A stretch of DNA of 6,720 nt from Helicobacteraceae bacterium (GCA_027083665.1 JALWNV010000074.1:1-6720), one strand, 5' to 3'. Positions 1-5,867 are shown, counted from the first letter of the stretch. Notes: a model not told the origin generated them from the sequence alone. A program made the numbers and translations.

Positions 1-235
1 GTGTTGACGGCTGTGTGACAAATTCGGAAGCGTCGACATATCGAAACCCGTTCGCTTCGGCCTCCTCGACCGGTTCCCGAAAATGTTCCCCGACCTTTTG
101 CAAAATCGTCTCGGCGGGAACGGAGTCAAGCTTGATCCGCTCGGGCAGCTTGTTTTGGCGGTAGACCAACAGCGGTGCAAGGCCGTACATCCCGGCCAGC
201 CACGCTCCTGCGGCATAAAAAAGTGTTTCAATCAT
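1..235 (-). CDS. N-terminal part of an unrecognised membrane-anchored protein (runs off left edge)
   Basis: An open frame begins with ATG at 235-233 and stays open to the window edge, so 78 codons are visible and the C terminus is missing. It starts MIETLFYAAGAWLAGMYG. Residues 4-24 are hydrophobic and are followed by YRQNK, which fits an uncleaved N-terminal membrane anchor with the rest on the cytoplasmic side. From about residue 30 it is soluble and acidic, with the look of alternating helix. The start is supported by GAGGAG at 247-242, six bases upstream, and by a TATAAT box at 268-263. I do not recognise the family and assign no function. It is transcribed away from aspB. That it is a real gene is well supported by the start signals; its identity is open. 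Confidence 0.7.
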   Translation of the reverse strand, partial: MIETLFYAAGAWLAGMYGLAPLLVYRQNKLPERIKLDSVPAETILQKVGEHFREPVEEAEANGFRYVDASEFVTQPST

Positions 236-241
236 TCCGAT

Positions 242-247
242 CTCCTC
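242..247 (-). promoter_or_regulatory. Ribosome binding site of the left-edge gene
   Basis: GAGGAG on the minus strand lies six bases before the ATG at 235. It fixes the start of the partial gene, which otherwise has no other support at its N terminus. Confidence 0.75.
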
Positions 248-262
248 ATTTCATCATGTTTT

Positions 263-268
263 ATTATA
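263..268 (-). promoter_or_regulatory. -10 box for the left-edge gene
   Basis: A perfect TATAAT lies on the minus strand in an AT-rich patch (GATATAATAAAACATG). It would start transcription near 256, about 20 bases before the ATG. The position of a -35 element (about 286-291) reads ACCGAA, which is not consensus. A missing -35 is normal for sigma70 promoters in Campylobacterota. Confidence 0.6.
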
Positions 269-439
269 TCTAAACCGCCACTCGGTTCGGTATCGCAATC
301 CCTGTTCGCAAACCGTGTCGATTCCGTACCGAGAGAGGGCGTATAGCGATTGACGTCCGCACGGAAGCAGGATGAAAACATACTGATGGAGCAAAACCTA
401 CACGGGAACGGTTATCGGAAATCGGACTAAGGCGCTAAA
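269..439. other. Intergenic spacer between two divergent promoters
   Basis: This 171-bp stretch separates the minus-strand TATAAT of the left-edge gene from the plus-strand extended -10 of aspB. I see no RNA gene, riboswitch fold or convincing reading frame. A 14-codon plus-strand frame at 386-430 lies upstream of the predicted aspB transcript start and has no ribosome binding site. The stretch may hold operator sites, but none can be named from the sequence. Confidence 0.4.
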
Positions 440-448
440 TGCTATAAT
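440..448 (+). promoter_or_regulatory. Extended -10 promoter of aspB
   Basis: TGCTATAAT is a complete extended -10 element (TGn plus TATAAT). It predicts a start near 455 and a leader of about 32 bases before the ATG at 487. The box is flanked by inverted arms GGCGC (431-435) and GCGCC (450-454), which could form part of an operator. The aspB ribosome binding site is modest: AAAAGG at 473-478, eight bases before the ATG. Confidence 0.65.
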
Positions 449-486
449 TGCGCCATCTATTTTATCCTTGAAAAAAGGCGTACACC

Positions 487-1653
487 ATGCAACTGACTGA
501 CCGTATCAACGTCCTCTCCGAGTCGATCACGATCGCCATCACCACCCTCGCACAAGAGCTGCGCGCTCAGGGGAAAAACGTCCTGAGTTTCTCCGCAGGC
601 GAACCCGATTTCGGTACACCGCGTGTCATCAAAGACGCTGCCATCGCCGCCATCGAAAGCGACAAAACCCGCTATACGGCCGTCGACGGCGTCGTCGAAC
701 TCAAACAGGCGATCATCGACAAACTCAAACGTGACAACGGCCTGCACTACGAGATGAACCAGGTCATCGCCAATAACGGAGCCAAACACTCGCTTTTCAA
801 CCTTTTTCAGGCGACCATCCAGGAGGGTGACGAGGTCATCATCCCCGCTCCGTACTGGGTCACCTATCCCGAGCTGGTCAAATACTCCGGCGGTACGCCG
901 GTCGAGATTCCGACAGACGATGCCTCCGGCTTCAAAATCACGCCGCAGCAGCTGCGAGACGCTATCACGCCCAAAACGAAGATGCTCATCATCACGACGC
1001 CGTCGAACCCCACCGGTGCCGTCTATTCCCGAACCGAGCTCGAAGCACTCGCCGAAGTGCTCGAGGGCACCGATATCATCGTCGCCAGCGACGAAATGTA
1101 CGAAAAACTGGTCTACAAGGGTGAATTTACCTCCGTCGCCTCCGTCAGCGAAGACATGTTCCGCCGTACCGTCACCATCAACGGACTGAGTAAATCCGTC
1201 GCGATGACAGGCTGGCGCTTCGGCTACATGGCTTCCGCCGATGCCGAAATGATCAAGGCGACGAAAAAACTGCAAAGCCAGAGTACGTCGAACATCAATT
1301 CCATCACGCAATATGCCGCCATCAAGGGCCTTGACGGATCGGCGGACGATGACATCGAGATGATGCGAAAAGCGTTCGAGTCCCGGCGCCTCGAAGCGGT
1401 CGAGCTGATCAACGCCGTCGACGGGCTCTCCGTCGTCGCTCCCGACGGCGCGTTCTACCTCTTCGTCAATATCAAAGCCGTTACGGAGGATTCACTGACC
1501 TTTTGCAAGCGCCTTCTCGAAGAAAAAGAGGTCGCGGTCGTGCCGGGAGCCGGGTTCGGGCTCGACGGCTATTTCCGCTTCAGTTTCGCCACCAGCATCG
1601 ATAATATCCGCGAAGGCATCGCCCGTATCGCGGACTTCGTCGAAAACTACTGA
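487..1653 (+). CDS. aspB: Aspartate aminotransferase, class I PLP-dependent
   Basis: This cytosolic enzyme swaps the amino group between aspartate and 2-oxoglutarate, giving oxaloacetate and glutamate. It feeds aspartate-family amino acids and links them to the TCA cycle. The 388 residues are a full-length fold-type I aminotransferase. Visible motifs are SAGEPDF (36-42), the NGAK loop (97-100), Tyr-Trp at 122-123, TPSNPTG (171-177) with Asn174, SDEMY (201-205) with Asp202 and Tyr205 for the cofactor, SKSVAMTGWRFGY with Lys236 as the PLP Schiff-base lysine, and FRFSFA with Arg364 for the substrate alpha-carboxylate. This pattern is the Thermus/Bacillus-type (1-gamma/1-beta) subgroup. Lys100 seems to match the lysine that contacts the side-chain carboxylate there. 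Some members of the subgroup also use prephenate, and that cannot be excluded here. It is the only plus-strand gene and has its own promoter. Its TGA lies 7 bp inside the 3' end of the convergent protease gene. Confidence 0.93.
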   Translation: MQLTDRINVLSESITIAITTLAQELRAQGKNVLSFSAGEPDFGTPRVIKDAAIAAIESDKTRYTAVDGVVELKQAIIDKLKRDNGLHYEMNQVIANNGAKHSLFNLFQATIQEGDEVIIPAPYWVTYPELVKYSGGTPVEIPTDDASGFKITPQQLRDAITPKTKMLIITTPSNPTGAVYSRTELEALAEVLEGTDIIVASDEMYEKLVYKGEFTSVASVSEDMFRRTVTINGLSKSVAMTGWRFGYMASADAEMIKATKKLQSQSTSNINSITQYAAIKGLDGSADDDIEMMRKAFESRRLEAVELINAVDGLSVVAPDGAFYLFVNIKAVTEDSLTFCKRLLEEKEVAVVPGAGFGLDGYFRFSFATSIDNIREGIARIADFVENY

Positions 1654-3110
1654 TTCAAATCGGCGCTTTCGGCATCCCGGATGTTATAGCGCCGCAACAG
1701 CGATTTTTCAAGCGCTTTCGCCTGCTGCGTATCGATGGCGATCTGGATGCCGTCACTGTTTTGCAGCAAAATATACTTCCCCCTGAACGACACCATTTTT
1801 GTATAAAAATCCCTGAAATCGCGGTAGATTTCACCGTTGATCCTGTCTACGGGCCACAGGGTGAAGCCGTAATTGCCCTTGCTGACATCGGAAGCGAGGA
1901 CTTTCAGCAGGACCACAATCTCCTGACGCGCTTCCGTCGGCCATTTCGACGTAAAATAGCGCAGATCGCTTTTGTATTTCGATGCGCGGAGCAGATTCGC
2001 GCCCAAAGGCGAGAAAACATAGCCGCCGTAGATAAAAAACGTCGGTCGTCGGTCGTATCGGTAGGTATCAACAAGCAGAAAATCATCGACGCGGTGTCGC
2101 AGTGTCAGTTCGACCTCGAACGGTTCCCCATTTCGCATCACCCCAAGACGAACCTTTTCGCCCATCTGATGCAGATCGAGATAATATTTAAACGGCGTAA
2201 ACTCACCGGAGCGGAACTCCACCGTCCCGTCGTCTTCGATGCGATGGCCGTCGATGGAAGTAAGAATGTCGCCGGGTCCGATCCTGCCCGCCGCTTCGGA
2301 ATTGAACGTGACATAAAGGACCAGCTGACCCGTCTGCGACGGCGCGAGGCCGTAATAGGCCTTGAGTGCCGGGCTCTCCAGATTTTCCGTCATCATGCCG
2401 ATCTCGGCGAAACCGTCGAGGCGTCCGTCTTGTACATCATCGAGGAAATGGCGGATCAGCGGTACGGGAACGAGATAACCGATATTCTGGGACTTGCTTC
2501 GGCTTTGCATCACGACCCCGACGATCCGGCCTTCGCTCAGTGCGGGACCTCCGCTGTTTCCGGGATTGATCGCGGCATCGACCTGAACGGCAAGGAAGGA
2601 TTCGCCGCTGTGGGTGTAGCGGCGATGCTCTATCCGCGAAACGATACCGGTCGTCACACTCAGGGTGTTGCCTCCGGTCGGAAAGCCGTACACGGCGATA
2701 CGCTGCTGCATATAGGGAAGCCTGCCCAGCGGCAGGGGACGCATTCCTTCGAAAAATGACGGTTCTTCCACACCGAGCAGCGCCAGATCCGCCTGATGCG
2801 ATACATAGAGGACTTTGGCCTTGTAGTGTTTCCGTTCACCGTACTTCTGAACTTCGAGGTAGGTCTGATTGGCGATAACGTGCGCGTTGGTCAGGATGCG
2901 GTTTCCCTCAATGATACAGCCTGAGCCCGTCGCGCGCTTGACTGACTCGTTCCACGGTTCAAGATAGCTATATGCCTCGAAAACGGTAAATATCTTGACG
3001 ATGGAAGCCTTGACGGGATCGTCTTTGAATACAGAGAGACGATCGGCATGCAGCGCAGCGAAAACGAGGGATAGGGACAGGAGGGCAAGCGTATATTTTT
3101 TCAGCAGCAA
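1647..3110 (-). CDS. Secreted trypsin-like serine protease with PDZ and Deg9-type C-terminal domain
   Basis: This is a 487-residue S1C (HtrA/Deg family) protease, expected to degrade or refold damaged proteins in the periplasm. Residues 1-22 form a signal peptide: KK at 4-5, a hydrophobic core at 7-20, and likely cleavage after Ala22. The protease domain spans about 30-225, with the triad His77 (TNAHVI), Asp108 (ADLALL) and Ser186 (NPGNSGGP). A PDZ domain covers about 245-340 (RIGPGDILTSIDG at 276-288). The last 145 residues, from FFIYGGYVFSPLG to LEKSLLRRYNI, resemble the C-terminal PDZ-like domain (PDZ_3) of plant Deg9-type proteases rather than the second PDZ of E. coli DegP; this rests on remembered family sequences. 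The start is TTG at 3110, because the first internal Met is residue 123 and only this start gives an intact signal peptide. AAAGG lies eight bases upstream. It probably shares a transcript with the 73-residue gene 36 bp upstream. The TAG at 1649-1647 lies inside aspB. Confidence 0.9.
   Translation of the reverse strand: MLLKKYTLALLSLSLVFAALHADRLSVFKDDPVKASIVKIFTVFEAYSYLEPWNESVKRATGSGCIIEGNRILTNAHVIANQTYLEVQKYGERKHYKAKVLYVSHQADLALLGVEEPSFFEGMRPLPLGRLPYMQQRIAVYGFPTGGNTLSVTTGIVSRIEHRRYTHSGESFLAVQVDAAINPGNSGGPALSEGRIVGVVMQSRSKSQNIGYLVPVPLIRHFLDDVQDGRLDGFAEIGMMTENLESPALKAYYGLAPSQTGQLVLYVTFNSEAAGRIGPGDILTSIDGHRIEDDGTVEFRSGEFTPFKYYLDLHQMGEKVRLGVMRNGEPFEVELTLRHRVDDFLLVDTYRYDRRPTFFIYGGYVFSPLGANLLRASKYKSDLRYFTSKWPTEARQEIVVLLKVLASDVSKGNYGFTLWPVDRINGEIYRDFRDFYTKMVSFRGKYILLQNSDGIQIAIDTQQAKALEKSLLRRYNIRDAESADLNQ
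1661..1708 (+). terminator. Possible aspB terminator hairpin embedded in the convergent gene
   Basis: Eight bases past the aspB stop, CGGCGCT (1661-1667) pairs perfectly with AGCGCCG (1688-1694). Inside the loop, ATCC and GGAT (1674-1682) can pair as well. A run of five T residues follows at 1704-1708, nine bases after the stem. That is farther than in a canonical intrinsic terminator, so the assignment is weak. The hairpin lies inside the coding end of the protease, which leaves aspB no intergenic space for a separate terminator. Confidence 0.35.
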
Positions 3111-3125
3111 GTTCTGTGCCTTTGG

Positions 3126-3141
3126 CCCGCCCGGAGGCGGG
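3126..3141. other. GC-rich hairpin between the small gene and the protease
   Basis: CCCGCC (3126-3131) and GGCGGG (3136-3141) form a perfect 6-bp stem with a 4-base loop. It fills most of the 36-bp gap between the stop of the 73-residue gene and the TTG start of the protease. No T run follows on either strand, so a normal intrinsic terminator is unlikely. On the minus-strand transcript it ends only a few bases before the protease AAAGG site, so it could slow translation, stabilise an RNA end or cause partial attenuation. The structure is seen; the role is inference. Confidence 0.5.
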
Positions 3142-3146
3142 AGAGA

Positions 3147-3368
3147 TTATTTCAGATTCTCAAGGGCTTCGATCACCGCATCGAGATTGTCGAGGGGAAT
3201 ATGCACTTTCCACTCCGGACTCGTCGCATCTCCGTCGAGTGAGATCCCGATACTTGCGACGACGCCGCTGTCTTTGCCGTAAGGCTCGGAGATTTTTGAA
3301 ACGGAGATCACCCCGTTTTTCGTCCCCGAAAGGGGAATCGTCGTTTCAACAGTCGTTTCTTTTGGCAT
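3147..3368 (-). CDS. Small 73-residue protein of unknown function
   Basis: I do not recognise this family. The protein begins MPKETTVETTIPLSG and has 73 residues, with no signal peptide, membrane segment or cysteine, so it is probably cytosolic. The first 50 residues look beta-rich (ISVSKI, GVVASIGISL). The C terminus, from about residue 59, looks like one amphipathic helix (LDNLDAVIEALENLK). A single Trp at residue 53 precedes the strand KVHIPL. The ATG at 3368 is chosen because AAGGAG at 3381-3376 lies seven bases upstream. An in-frame ATG at 3410 would extend it by 14 residues, but it lies upstream of the predicted transcript start near 3390 and has no ribosome binding site. It is likely the first gene of a two-gene unit with the protease. 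A regulatory or chaperone-like link to the protease would be speculation. Confidence 0.75.
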   Translation of the reverse strand: MPKETTVETTIPLSGTKNGVISVSKISEPYGKDSGVVASIGISLDGDATSPEWKVHIPLDNLDAVIEALENLK

Positions 3369-3375
3369 AGCGTTC

Positions 3376-3381
3376 TCCTTG
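3376..3381 (-). promoter_or_regulatory. Ribosome binding site deciding the start of the 73-residue gene
   Basis: AAGGAG on the minus strand lies seven bases before the ATG at 3368. It favours this start over the in-frame ATG at 3410. Confidence 0.75.
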
Positions 3382-3396
3382 AAAAAATTTGAATAC

Positions 3397-3405
3397 ACTA
3401 TACCA
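3397..3405 (-). promoter_or_regulatory. Extended -10 promoter for the 73-residue gene and protease
   Basis: TGGTATAGT on the minus strand fits TGnTATAAT with one mismatch. It predicts a start near 3390 and a leader of about 22 bases. It lies between the lpxD stop and the small gene, so the two-gene unit can be expressed independently of the ilv-lpxD operon. No -35 is evident. Confidence 0.55.
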
Positions 3406-3437
3406 TACAAACCGGTAAATCCGATGTTAATTTTTCA

Positions 3438-3459
3438 CGGCAAAACGAAGTTTCAGCCG
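3438..3459 (-). other. Weak hairpin after the ilv-lpxD operon
   Basis: Read on the minus strand, CGGC and GCCG enclose a second short A/T stem closed by a TTCG-containing loop, about 14 bases after the lpxD copy 1 stop. The bases that follow are A-rich, not a T run. It may mark an RNA 3' end but is not a standard intrinsic terminator, so read-through into the 73-residue gene is possible. Confidence 0.25.
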
Positions 3460-3472
3460 ACGTTTGGCGATA

Positions 3473-4423
3473 TCATTTCCGGAGCATCTTCGCGAAAATC
3501 CCCTGCAGCCGGAGCCACTGCCGATGTTCCATGAGCGGGGCACCGCTGTAGATCCCCGGCGTCTTGACATCCTTGACCGCGGCACCGCGTGCGGCGATAG
3601 TCGTAAAGGGGGCGATGCTCAGGTGGCCCGCCGTGGCGCTCTGTCCGCCCATGACCACATTGCGCCCGAGCACCGACGATCCCGCCAGCCCCACCTGCGA
3701 GACGATCACACTGTACTCGCCGATCACACAGTTGTGGCCGACTTGCACCAGATTGTCGATCCGTGCACCGCGTTTGACGACGGTACTGCCGAACGCCGCA
3801 CGGTCGATCGTCGTATTGGCGCCGATCTCCACATCATCCTCGATCACGACGTTACCGTTTTGCCAAATCTTGACATGCGTTCCCGTTTTCGTCGTGGCGA
3901 ATCCGAATCCGTCGCTGCCGATTACCGCTCCGGCGTGTACGATGCAGTCGCTGCCGATGATACAGTCGCGATAGACCGAAACGTTGGGATACAGTACGGT
4001 ATTATCACCGATCGTCACATCGTTACCGACGAAAACACCCGGCATCAGATGGCACTCTTTCCCGATCACGCACCCTTTGGCAAGGAATACGCCCGATTCG
4101 ATGCGGCTCCCCTCCCCCACGACGGGTTCGGGCCCCTCCTCCGCCAGACGCGGCGGTGCGAAAAAAGCCGAAGCTTGCGCCAGTGTAAGATAGGGCTCTT
4201 CGACGACGAGCGCCGCGACGTCTTCAGGCACGTCCGGCGCCATCGCTTCGGTAACGAAAACCGCCGCCGCCTTCGTCTGCGAAAGCTGCGAAACGTATTT
4301 GCGGTTTTCAAGAAAACTGATCTCGCTTTCCGTCGCGTCTTTGAGCGTATTGAGCCCGGTGATTTCTCGATCGTGTGTGCTGCAGGGAATATTGAGCCGA
4401 CTGCAGATATCGCTCAGTCGCAT
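3473..4423 (-). CDS. lpxD: UDP-3-O-(3-hydroxyacyl)glucosamine N-acyltransferase LpxD, copy 1 (downstream)
   Basis: LpxD moves a 3-hydroxyacyl chain from acyl carrier protein to the 2-amino group of UDP-3-O-acylglucosamine, the third step of lipid A synthesis, as a cytosolic trimer. The 316 residues show the usual order. An N-terminal uridine-binding domain (1-95) has Phe37 and Tyr43 in SFLENRKY, spaced like the uracil-stacking pair of Chlamydia LpxD. A left-handed beta-helix of hexapeptide repeats follows (about 100-280). A short C-terminal helix with PLMEHRQW closes the protein; it is shorter than the 341-residue E. coli enzyme. DNLVQVGHNCVIG carries the catalytic base His230 (His239 in E. 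coli), and His267 matches E. coli His276. AAGGAG at 4434-4429 lies five bases before the ATG, and 16 bp separate it from copy 2. It is about 52% identical to copy 2. Nothing suggests decay. LpxA is excluded by the N-terminal domain. Confidence 0.95.
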   Translation of the reverse strand: MRLSDICSRLNIPCSTHDREITGLNTLKDATESEISFLENRKYVSQLSQTKAAAVFVTEAMAPDVPEDVAALVVEEPYLTLAQASAFFAPPRLAEEGPEPVVGEGSRIESGVFLAKGCVIGKECHLMPGVFVGNDVTIGDNTVLYPNVSVYRDCIIGSDCIVHAGAVIGSDGFGFATTKTGTHVKIWQNGNVVIEDDVEIGANTTIDRAAFGSTVVKRGARIDNLVQVGHNCVIGEYSVIVSQVGLAGSSVLGRNVVMGGQSATAGHLSIAPFTTIAARGAAVKDVKTPGIYSGAPLMEHRQWLRLQGIFAKMLRK

Positions 4424-4428
4424 GGCTG

Positions 4429-4434
4429 CTCCTT
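4429..4434 (-). promoter_or_regulatory. Ribosome binding site of lpxD copy 1
   Basis: AAGGAG in the 16-bp gap between the two lpxD genes lies five bases before ATG at 4423. It is a stronger site than the GGAG serving copy 2, so the downstream copy is likely to be well translated. Confidence 0.75.
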
Positions 4435-4439
4435 CTTTT

Positions 4440-5393
4440 TCAGGATTTGACGAGTTTCGCCAGTTTCGCCTGCAGTTTGATCCACAGGCGGTGCTCCATC
4501 AGCGGATAGCCGCTCCAGACTTTGCCGCTTTCGCGGATGGATTTCGTCACACCCGAACGTGCCGTGAATGTCGTAAACGGCGCGATCTCGAGATGGTCGG
4601 TAAACGCGGTCTGACCGCTGACGACACAGTTTCGGCCGAGCTTCGTCGAACCGCCGACGCCGACTTGAGCGACGAAAATACAGTGTTCGCCGATATCGCA
4701 GTTATGTCCGATATGGGTATGGTTGTCCAGTTTCGTCCCCCGACGGACGAGGGTCGAAGCGAAGACCGCGCGATCGATCGAGCAGTTGCTGCCGATCTCC
4801 ACATCGTCCTCGATCACGACATTGCCGTTTTGCCAGATCTTGACGTGTTCTCCCTGCGCCGTATGCGCGTAGCCGAAACCGTCCGATCCGATCGTCGTGC
4901 CGCCGTGGATGCGGCAGCGCGGGCCGATACGGCAATCACGATAGATCGTCACGTTCGGGAAGATGACGGTATCGTCCCCGATCACGGCATTCGAACCGAT
5001 ATAAGCACCCGCCATCACCGTGCAGCGCGCTCCGATCACCGCGCCGTTTTCCACATTGGCCCGGGGGTCGACGACACTTCCCTCCCCGATCTTCGGTGCC
5101 GGGGCATCGGCATCAACCGGCGGCGGAGCGAACAACGCCGTCGCCGCAGCCATCGCCAGGGAAACATCTTCGCATACCAGCGCGGCCGTGCCGTCCGGAA
5201 CCGTTTGCCGCGCGGTCTCCGTAACGAGCACGGCACCGGCTTTTGTCGTTTCGAGCGAAGAGAGATACCGTTTGTCGGAGAGAAAAGAGAGCTCGGACGC
5301 GGTCGCGTCTTCGAGCGTGTTCATCGCACCGATCTCTTTGTCGGTGCCGGAAAAACCGAGGCCGAGCGCCTCGGCGATCTGCGAAAGCCGCAC
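4440..5393 (-). CDS. lpxD: UDP-3-O-(3-hydroxyacyl)glucosamine N-acyltransferase LpxD, copy 2 (upstream)
   Basis: This second full-length LpxD has 317 residues and the same reaction in lipid A synthesis. It keeps Phe37 and Tyr43 (SFLSDKRY), the hexapeptide beta-helix, the catalytic His230 in [13 protein letters not shown], His267 (FTDHLEI) and the PLMEHRLW C-terminal segment. It lines up with copy 1 without a gap through about residue 287, then has one extra residue. Differences gather in the loop at 61-70, the linker at 92-118, the residues before His230 (HTHI against LVQV in copy 1), and 276-281 (FTARSG against IAARGA), the last being the likely acyl-chain ruler. The start is GTG at 5393, directly touching the ilvH TAG, with GGAG at 5403-5400 six bases upstream. 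This implies translational coupling to ilvH. The position right after ilvH matches the single lpxD of Campylobacter, so this may be the ancestral locus copy. Confidence 0.95.
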   Translation of the reverse strand: MRLSQIAEALGLGFSGTDKEIGAMNTLEDATASELSFLSDKRYLSSLETTKAGAVLVTETARQTVPDGTAALVCEDVSLAMAAATALFAPPPVDADAPAPKIGEGSVVDPRANVENGAVIGARCTVMAGAYIGSNAVIGDDTVIFPNVTIYRDCRIGPRCRIHGGTTIGSDGFGYAHTAQGEHVKIWQNGNVVIEDDVEIGSNCSIDRAVFASTLVRRGTKLDNHTHIGHNCDIGEHCIFVAQVGVGGSTKLGRNCVVSGQTAFTDHLEIAPFTTFTARSGVTKSIRESGKVWSGYPLMEHRLWIKLQAKLAKLVKS

Positions 5394-5867
5394 CTATCGC
5401 TCCAGTGCGACGGCACCGCTGCGGACAATCTCTTTGGGGTGAAAACGTTTGACCGCTTCGAGGTAGTGCGAAACTCTGCGGGGCTCGTCCGCGACCATCG
5501 TAATGACGACATCCTTGCCCACATTGACGATCTTTCCGTTGTAGGCGGCACAGAGCGCCTCGACATCCGCCAGGCTTTCTGAAAGCGGAATCTTCACCAG
5601 CGCCATCTCTTTTTCGACAAGGTCGGCATGTTCGTAAACCCGCAAAACGGGAATGAGCTTGTGCAGCTGTTTGAGAATCTGCTCGATCACCCGCACCGAG
5701 CCGGACGTGACAATCGTCAGGCGCGAATAGCGGCTTTCGGGAATCGGGGCCACCGTCAGCGACTCGATGTTGTAGCCGCGGGCGGAAAACAGGTCGGTAA
5801 TGCGCGACAGGGCGCTCGCTTCGTTGTGAACGATGACGGAGACGACTCTTCTTTCGGTTTGCATCAT
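5394..5867 (-). CDS. ilvH: Acetolactate synthase small (regulatory) subunit
   Basis: IlvH binds the catalytic subunit encoded just upstream, raises its activity and carries the valine feedback site. The 157 residues are typical for the family (163 in E. coli IlvH). An N-terminal ACT domain covers about 6-80 (VVSVIVHNEASALSRI, then FSARGYNIESLTVAP at 27-41). A C-terminal domain follows, with EMALVKI near 86-92 and a closing RSGAVALER. Asn15 and Asn33 match E. coli Asn11 and Asn29 of the valine site, but Ser18 (codon 5816-5814) stands where E. coli has Gly14. The ATG at 5867 overlaps the ilvB TGA by four bases (ATGA). A second ATG follows at once at 5864, and AAGGA is three bases from the first but six from the second, so translation may begin at Met2. 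The TAG abuts the GTG of lpxD copy 2. Confidence 0.96.
   Translation of the reverse strand: MMQTERRVVSVIVHNEASALSRITDLFSARGYNIESLTVAPIPESRYSRLTIVTSGSVRVIEQILKQLHKLIPVLRVYEHADLVEKEMALVKIPLSESLADVEALCAAYNGKIVNVGKDVVITMVADEPRRVSHYLEAVKRFHPKEIVRSGAVALER

Noticed and set aside
386..430. A 14-codon plus-strand frame before aspB as a possible leader peptide
   Set aside because: It lies upstream of the predicted aspB transcript start near 455, has no ribosome binding site, no run of regulatory codons and no attenuator hairpin after it.
457..1311. Open frame of 284 codons on the minus strand opposite aspB
   Set aside because: It lies fully antisense to a gene with clear aminotransferase motifs, has no ribosome binding site, and is rich in Asp, Gly, Arg and Val in the way produced by reading GC-rich codons backwards.
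1761..2759. Open frame of 332 codons on the plus strand opposite the protease
   Set aside because: Antisense shadow of a gene with an intact catalytic triad; no start signal and no recognisable motif.
3369..3410. A longer 87-residue form of the small protein starting at the ATG at 3410
   Set aside because: The extra codons cover the likely -10 box and leader, and the AAGGAG site fits the ATG at 3368.
3464..4450. Open frame of 328 codons on the plus strand opposite lpxD copy 1
   Set aside because: Its Asp/His/Arg-rich repeats are the mirror of the hexapeptide-repeat codons of LpxD on the other strand.
3473..5393. One of the two hexapeptide-repeat proteins being LpxA or another acyltransferase rather than LpxD
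   Set aside because: Both have the LpxD-type N-terminal uridine-binding domain with the Phe/Tyr pair and the DNxxxxGHNxxIG catalytic segment; LpxA lacks that N-terminal domain.
4299..5582. Open frame of 427 codons on the plus strand spanning lpxD copy 2 and part of ilvH
   Set aside because: It is longer than the real genes, but antisense to two well-identified proteins, with biased Arg/Asp/His composition and no ribosome binding site.
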